A stretch of DNA of 12,500 nt from Hepatocystis sp. ex Piliocolobus tephrosceles (taxonomy: Eukaryota > Apicomplexa > Aconoidasida > Haemosporida > Plasmodiidae): the NCBI GenBank assembly GCA_902459845.2, contig CABPSV020000542.1, positions 1-12,500 of the forward strand, written 5' to 3'. Shown here piece after piece: positions 9,801-12,500 of the stretch; position 1 is the first letter of the stretch, and the number at the start of each line of letters is the position of its first letter. The position numbers and the translations under genes are program-made. The notes beneath the pieces are model-generated. The model saw only the letters and a list, made by a program, of their open reading frames with translations, was not told where the DNA came from and ran no database searches.

Positions 9801-12351
9801 TTCCATATTATCAAACGAATGTTGATTATACATGCTTTTTTGCATTATATTTTTTGTTGCTACTTTTTTTACATAAGAATTAACATATAAATCATTGTCA
9901 TCATCTGCTTCTTTTTCTGATCCCCCTGAATTGTTATTATGTTTATTCTTTTTCTTTTTTTTCTTTTTCTTCTCTTTATTTTGTGATTCCGATTTTTTAC
10001 TTTTATTAATTAATTTGTCTGACAAACTCATCATCTTTTTTGCGTATTTACTATTCTTATTATTATCGTTGTTATCGTTCTTGTTATCATTGTTATTATC
10101 GTTGTTTATGTTGTTCATATTTCCATAGTTGTTTATATTGTTCATGTTATTCATATGGTGGTAATTGTTCATATTGTTATTAAAACTTATGTTGTTTGGG
10201 TTCATGTTGTTACCCATGCTATGGGGATATCCCATGTTATATCCCATATTATTATACATACAATTCATATAATTTCTATTATCTAACATCCTTATATTCA
10301 TATCAGTTGGGTAATTAAGATTGTTGTTCATATAATTTATATTATTAAAATTGTTCATGTTATTTAAGTTTATCATATTATCTATATTACCCTTACCACT
10401 ACCGCCACCACCAATATGCAACAAGTTATTACTGTTCATGTTATTATTTTTATTACTGTTCATATTATTGTTACTATTATTATACATAAAAGATTCGTTA
10501 TACGCTTTTAACATATCCATCGAGCTCATAGTATTATTACGATTATTGTATCTACCACCACCACTACCATCACCATACATATTAATCATGTTATAATTAA
10601 CCATGTTGGGAAAATTGTTAATATTATTATTGTATGTATTCGTCATATCAGTATTCCTCATATTAACATTTTGAAAATTATTATTTATGTTATTATTTTT
10701 GTTATGTACGGTATTGTACGTATTCATATTTTTAAACAAATCACCATTTAATTGATATTTTAAATTATAATTGGGAAATAAAGAGTATGCTGCTGTGTTG
10801 TTGTTATTACTGTCGTTATTGTTGCTACTGTTATTATTCGCAGTATTCATGTCAACACCATTTATAACGTCTTTACTATTCAAAGCAACATTAGTATCAT
10901 TCATTATTTCGTTTTTTTTATTATTGTCTATTTTTATGTTGTTCGATTCCATTGTAACAGAGTCATGATCTTTAGATTTTGAATAAGGAGTGGTGGATTC
11001 ATTATTTGTTGTCATTCTATTAATAGTATCTGCTCCTTTTTCTTGTCCCTTCATTTCTCCCTCTTTTTCTCCTTCTCCCTGTTCTTCTCCCCTTTTTTGT
11101 TCATCTCCTTGTTCTTCTGTTTTTTTTAAGTCAATCGAATTCAAAGAGGAATTTCTTTTCGTAATCATATTGTTGGTTAGTTCATTTTCTGTCATAATTT
11201 CTTCTCTTGTGCCAAGTTTTTCCTTATGCACTGTCATTACGTTGCTGCCGCTACTAGTATTCGTAGCATTCGCCTCGTTCTTTAAACCTGTGTAGTGATT
11301 TTGCATATGTACATTGTCATAAGCATAATCATTGTAATTAGGATAACCCATTTTGTTATATATATGCATCGAATTATATCCCATAGTATTCACATCACTA
11401 CCACACATGCTGTTTTGTGTTTCCATATGATTATTCGTCCGATAAGTAGAATTAGGGAGATTTATATTATTGTTATTACATGGGGAATTATTATTATTAT
11501 TGCCCATTAGTTTAAAATTCGCATTACTGTTTGGCAACGTACCCCAATTGTTTGTGTTCATTGTTTTATTAACATTAGCAATACTGTTAGCACTATTATT
11601 ACTACCACTACCGCTAACACTGCCGCTATTACCTAGACTATTTATATTATTATTTGCACCGAAACTGTTAATATTCAAGTTTTTAATATTTCTATTGTTA
11701 CCAGAACTGTTAGTATCATTCATATTGTTATTATGCAGATGGTTTATTTGTGGATACATGTGTGGGTTCATATGTGAGTTATTACTATTCATTACATTAG
11801 CAGTAATAGAACCATTTGAAATATTTTCTAAATTCCGATTATTCACATTTATATTATTAGTTATTATATTATTAGGTATAGGTTTCATTTTATTTGTTTG
11901 TTCTATACCTACATGACCGCTATTTAATATATTCCTTGCCTTATTATTTGTATTATCTCCATAATTTATTGCATTCAACTTGTTAGAAAGGTTGTAAGTA
12001 TTATTGTTAGTACTATTAATAGAGTTAGAGACAACGGTATTATTACTACCATTTATATTATTATTACCGTTGATATTATTATTATCATTGTTGTTCCTTG
12101 ATGTTATGTTGTTATATGGCAAGGATGATGATGTTAATGTACCATTTAGTGAATTTTTATTATTCAAAGAACTGTTGTTCATTATATTAGTAGTAGCATT
12201 AGGCTTAAAACAAGTTGAAGATGGAGGAGAGTTATAAAATGTATTGTTTACATATGGATAAAAATTTCCAGGAACACTAAAAGCGTTAGCATTATTTCGT
12301 ATAAGCATATCAGTTCTTTGACGATAGTGGTACATATTATTTATATTAGTA

Positions 12352-12389
<38 letters not shown>

Positions 12390-12500
12390 GTTATTCTGAT
12401 TTATATCATTATTCTGCATAGGAACCATTTTCATATTATTATTCATATACATATTAAAGTTCATTTCATGATATGGATAATTATTTATTGTGTTGTATCT
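2361..12500 (-). CDS. CHD1: CHD1-like chromodomain SNF2 ATPase, giant Asn-rich Plasmodium form (5' end possibly outside window)
   Basis: ATP-dependent nucleosome remodeller expected to act on nuclear chromatin. Residues are numbered from the Met at 12464-12462. Visible parts: chromodomain 1 (GIDRVLHHR at 960-968, then EFLIKW ending at W1155); chromodomain 2 (FLVKW ending at W1243); SNF2 motifs I DEMGLGKT 1338-1345, Ia VPQS 1369-1372, II DEAH 1452-1455, III SGTPLHN 1480-1486, V STKAGGLGINL 1705-1715, VI ARAHRIGQ 1738-1745. CHD1-type RRVKKDVEKSLP joins the lobes, and FTREELSKILKFG starts at 1805. SANT is at about 2155-2214 (FGNP 2172-2175) and SLIDE at about 2574-2850 (VWTKEDD around W2797). 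All catalytic motifs look intact. Basic NLS-like KKRRRSR lies near 2861-2872 and an RGG-like patch at 2121-2134. At 3,367 residues it is about twice the usual 1,400-1,700 of CHD1; the excess is low-complexity insertions. No CHD1 C-terminal helical (CHCT) domain was recognised. The 12 codons above the first Met are also open, so the start is uncertain. The PHD fingers of the Mi-2/CHD3-5 class are absent. Confidence 0.95.
2799..2919 (-). repeat. poly-Asn/Ser coding microsatellite
   Basis: ATT/ACT/GCT triplet tract on the plus strand, encoding runs of Asn broken by NSNSSS blocks (about residues 3183-3222) in the CHD1 tail. It has the AAT-rich form typical of Plasmodium low-complexity coding regions. 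Confidence 0.9.
3324..3524 (-). repeat. Ser-rich basic repeat (GSSSATK to SSNSR)
   Basis: Residues about 2981-3047 of CHD1. GSSSATK x2, GSSSTTK, GSSSSTTK and VSSSSTTK grade into six-residue VSSNSR, LSSNSR, MGSNSR and MRSSNR. Regular Lys or Arg every six to eight residues in a serine background gives a positively charged, phosphorylatable linker right after SLIDE. It may contact DNA, but that is inference. Confidence 0.9.
4230..4433 (-). repeat. 12-bp repeat encoding (M/G/V)(E/D)TG, 17 units
   Basis: Residues 2678-2745: AETG, GETG x3, IETG, METG x7, VETG, VDTG x3, VEPG. The METG units are virtually identical at DNA level, indicating recent expansion. With a neighbouring Asn/Ser run (about 4470-4540) it forms an insertion that splits the SLIDE part of CHD1. 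Confidence 0.95.
4920..5009 (-). repeat. 18-bp repeat encoding DELSTK
   Basis: Residues 2486-2515: DELSTN, DELSTK x3, then the degenerate DETNIK. Acidic repeat in the linker between SANT and SLIDE. Confidence 0.95.
5241..5435 (-). repeat. 15-bp repeat encoding (D/G/N)ET(V/I)K, 13 units
   Basis: Residues 2344-2408: DETIK, GEAVK, DETIK x3, DETVK, GETVK and NETVK variants. The alternating acid/Lys pattern in the SANT-SLIDE linker would suit a charged, possibly helical spacer. Unit variants are interleaved, which points to repeated unequal exchange. Confidence 0.95.
6856..6885 (-). repeat. A30 homopolymer in the coding strand (poly-Lys)
   Basis: Thirty consecutive T on the plus strand, so A30 in the mRNA. 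It spans the last base of a GTA Val codon (V1860), nine AAA Lys codons (1861-1869) and two bases of an AAT Asn codon. It lies just before the conserved DLDKILEEAE segment after the ATPase. Confidence 0.95.
9270..9413 (-). repeat. Gly/Ser/Asp triplet minisatellite inside chromodomain 1
   Basis: Residues 1018-1065 are made almost only of GGT, AGT and GAT codons (GSG, GDG, GGSG). The plus strand has no G throughout. Far more G+C rich than the rest of the gene. It is part of the insertion between the first and second strands of chromodomain 1. Confidence 0.95.
12351..12395 (-). repeat. poly-Asn tract, 15 codons
   Basis: ATT triplets on the plus strand (two GTT) encode Asn 24-38 near the N-terminus of CHD1. 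One of many Asn runs in residues 1-820. Confidence 0.95.

Overview
The window looks like nuclear DNA of a malaria parasite, most likely Plasmodium falciparum or a close Laverania relative. The flanking DNA is extremely A+T rich, with (TA)n, (CATA)n and long poly(A)/poly(T) runs. The single large gene is intronless over more than 10 kb and is packed with asparagine runs and short in-frame amino-acid repeats. The genus is well supported; the species is an inference.

Bases 2361-12500 (minus strand) hold one giant gene, a CHD1-type chromatin remodeller (chromodomain / SNF2 ATPase / SANT-SLIDE). Residue numbers below count from the first Met inside the window (12464-12462). The frame stays open to the right edge of the window, so the true N-terminus may lie outside. 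Order: Asn-rich N-terminus (1-820), basic linker and a conserved pre-chromodomain patch (about 910-936), chromodomain 1 (about 959-1187, split by a Gly/Ser/Asp-rich insertion), chromodomain 2 (about 1220-1285), SNF2 ATPase lobes (about 1313-1600 and 1628-1765), a post-ATPase segment (1805-1890), SANT (about 2155-2214), a long acidic repeat region, and SLIDE (2574-2635 plus 2773-2850, split by a poly-Asn/METG insertion). A Ser/Arg/Asn-rich tail follows, with an acidic C-terminus. Every insertion is low-complexity and in frame; the conserved core stays readable around them.

Bases 1-2360 are the 3' flank of this gene and are mostly simple-sequence DNA. Three parts stand out. (i) A plus-strand coding-like stretch ends at a TAA at 303-305 and could be the last exon of a neighbour convergent with CHD1. 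(ii) A compact, unusually G+C-rich segment at 1846-1978 can fold into a closing stem with two internal hairpins and is followed by T-runs, making it a candidate structured RNA. (iii) The CHD1 stop codon lies inside a 21-bp tandem repeat, so three consecutive units each end in an in-frame TAA. A fourth unit reads GAA and opens into a further 35-codon frame.

No tRNA, rRNA, CRISPR array or transposon was recognised. The promoter and 5' UTR of CHD1 are not in the window.
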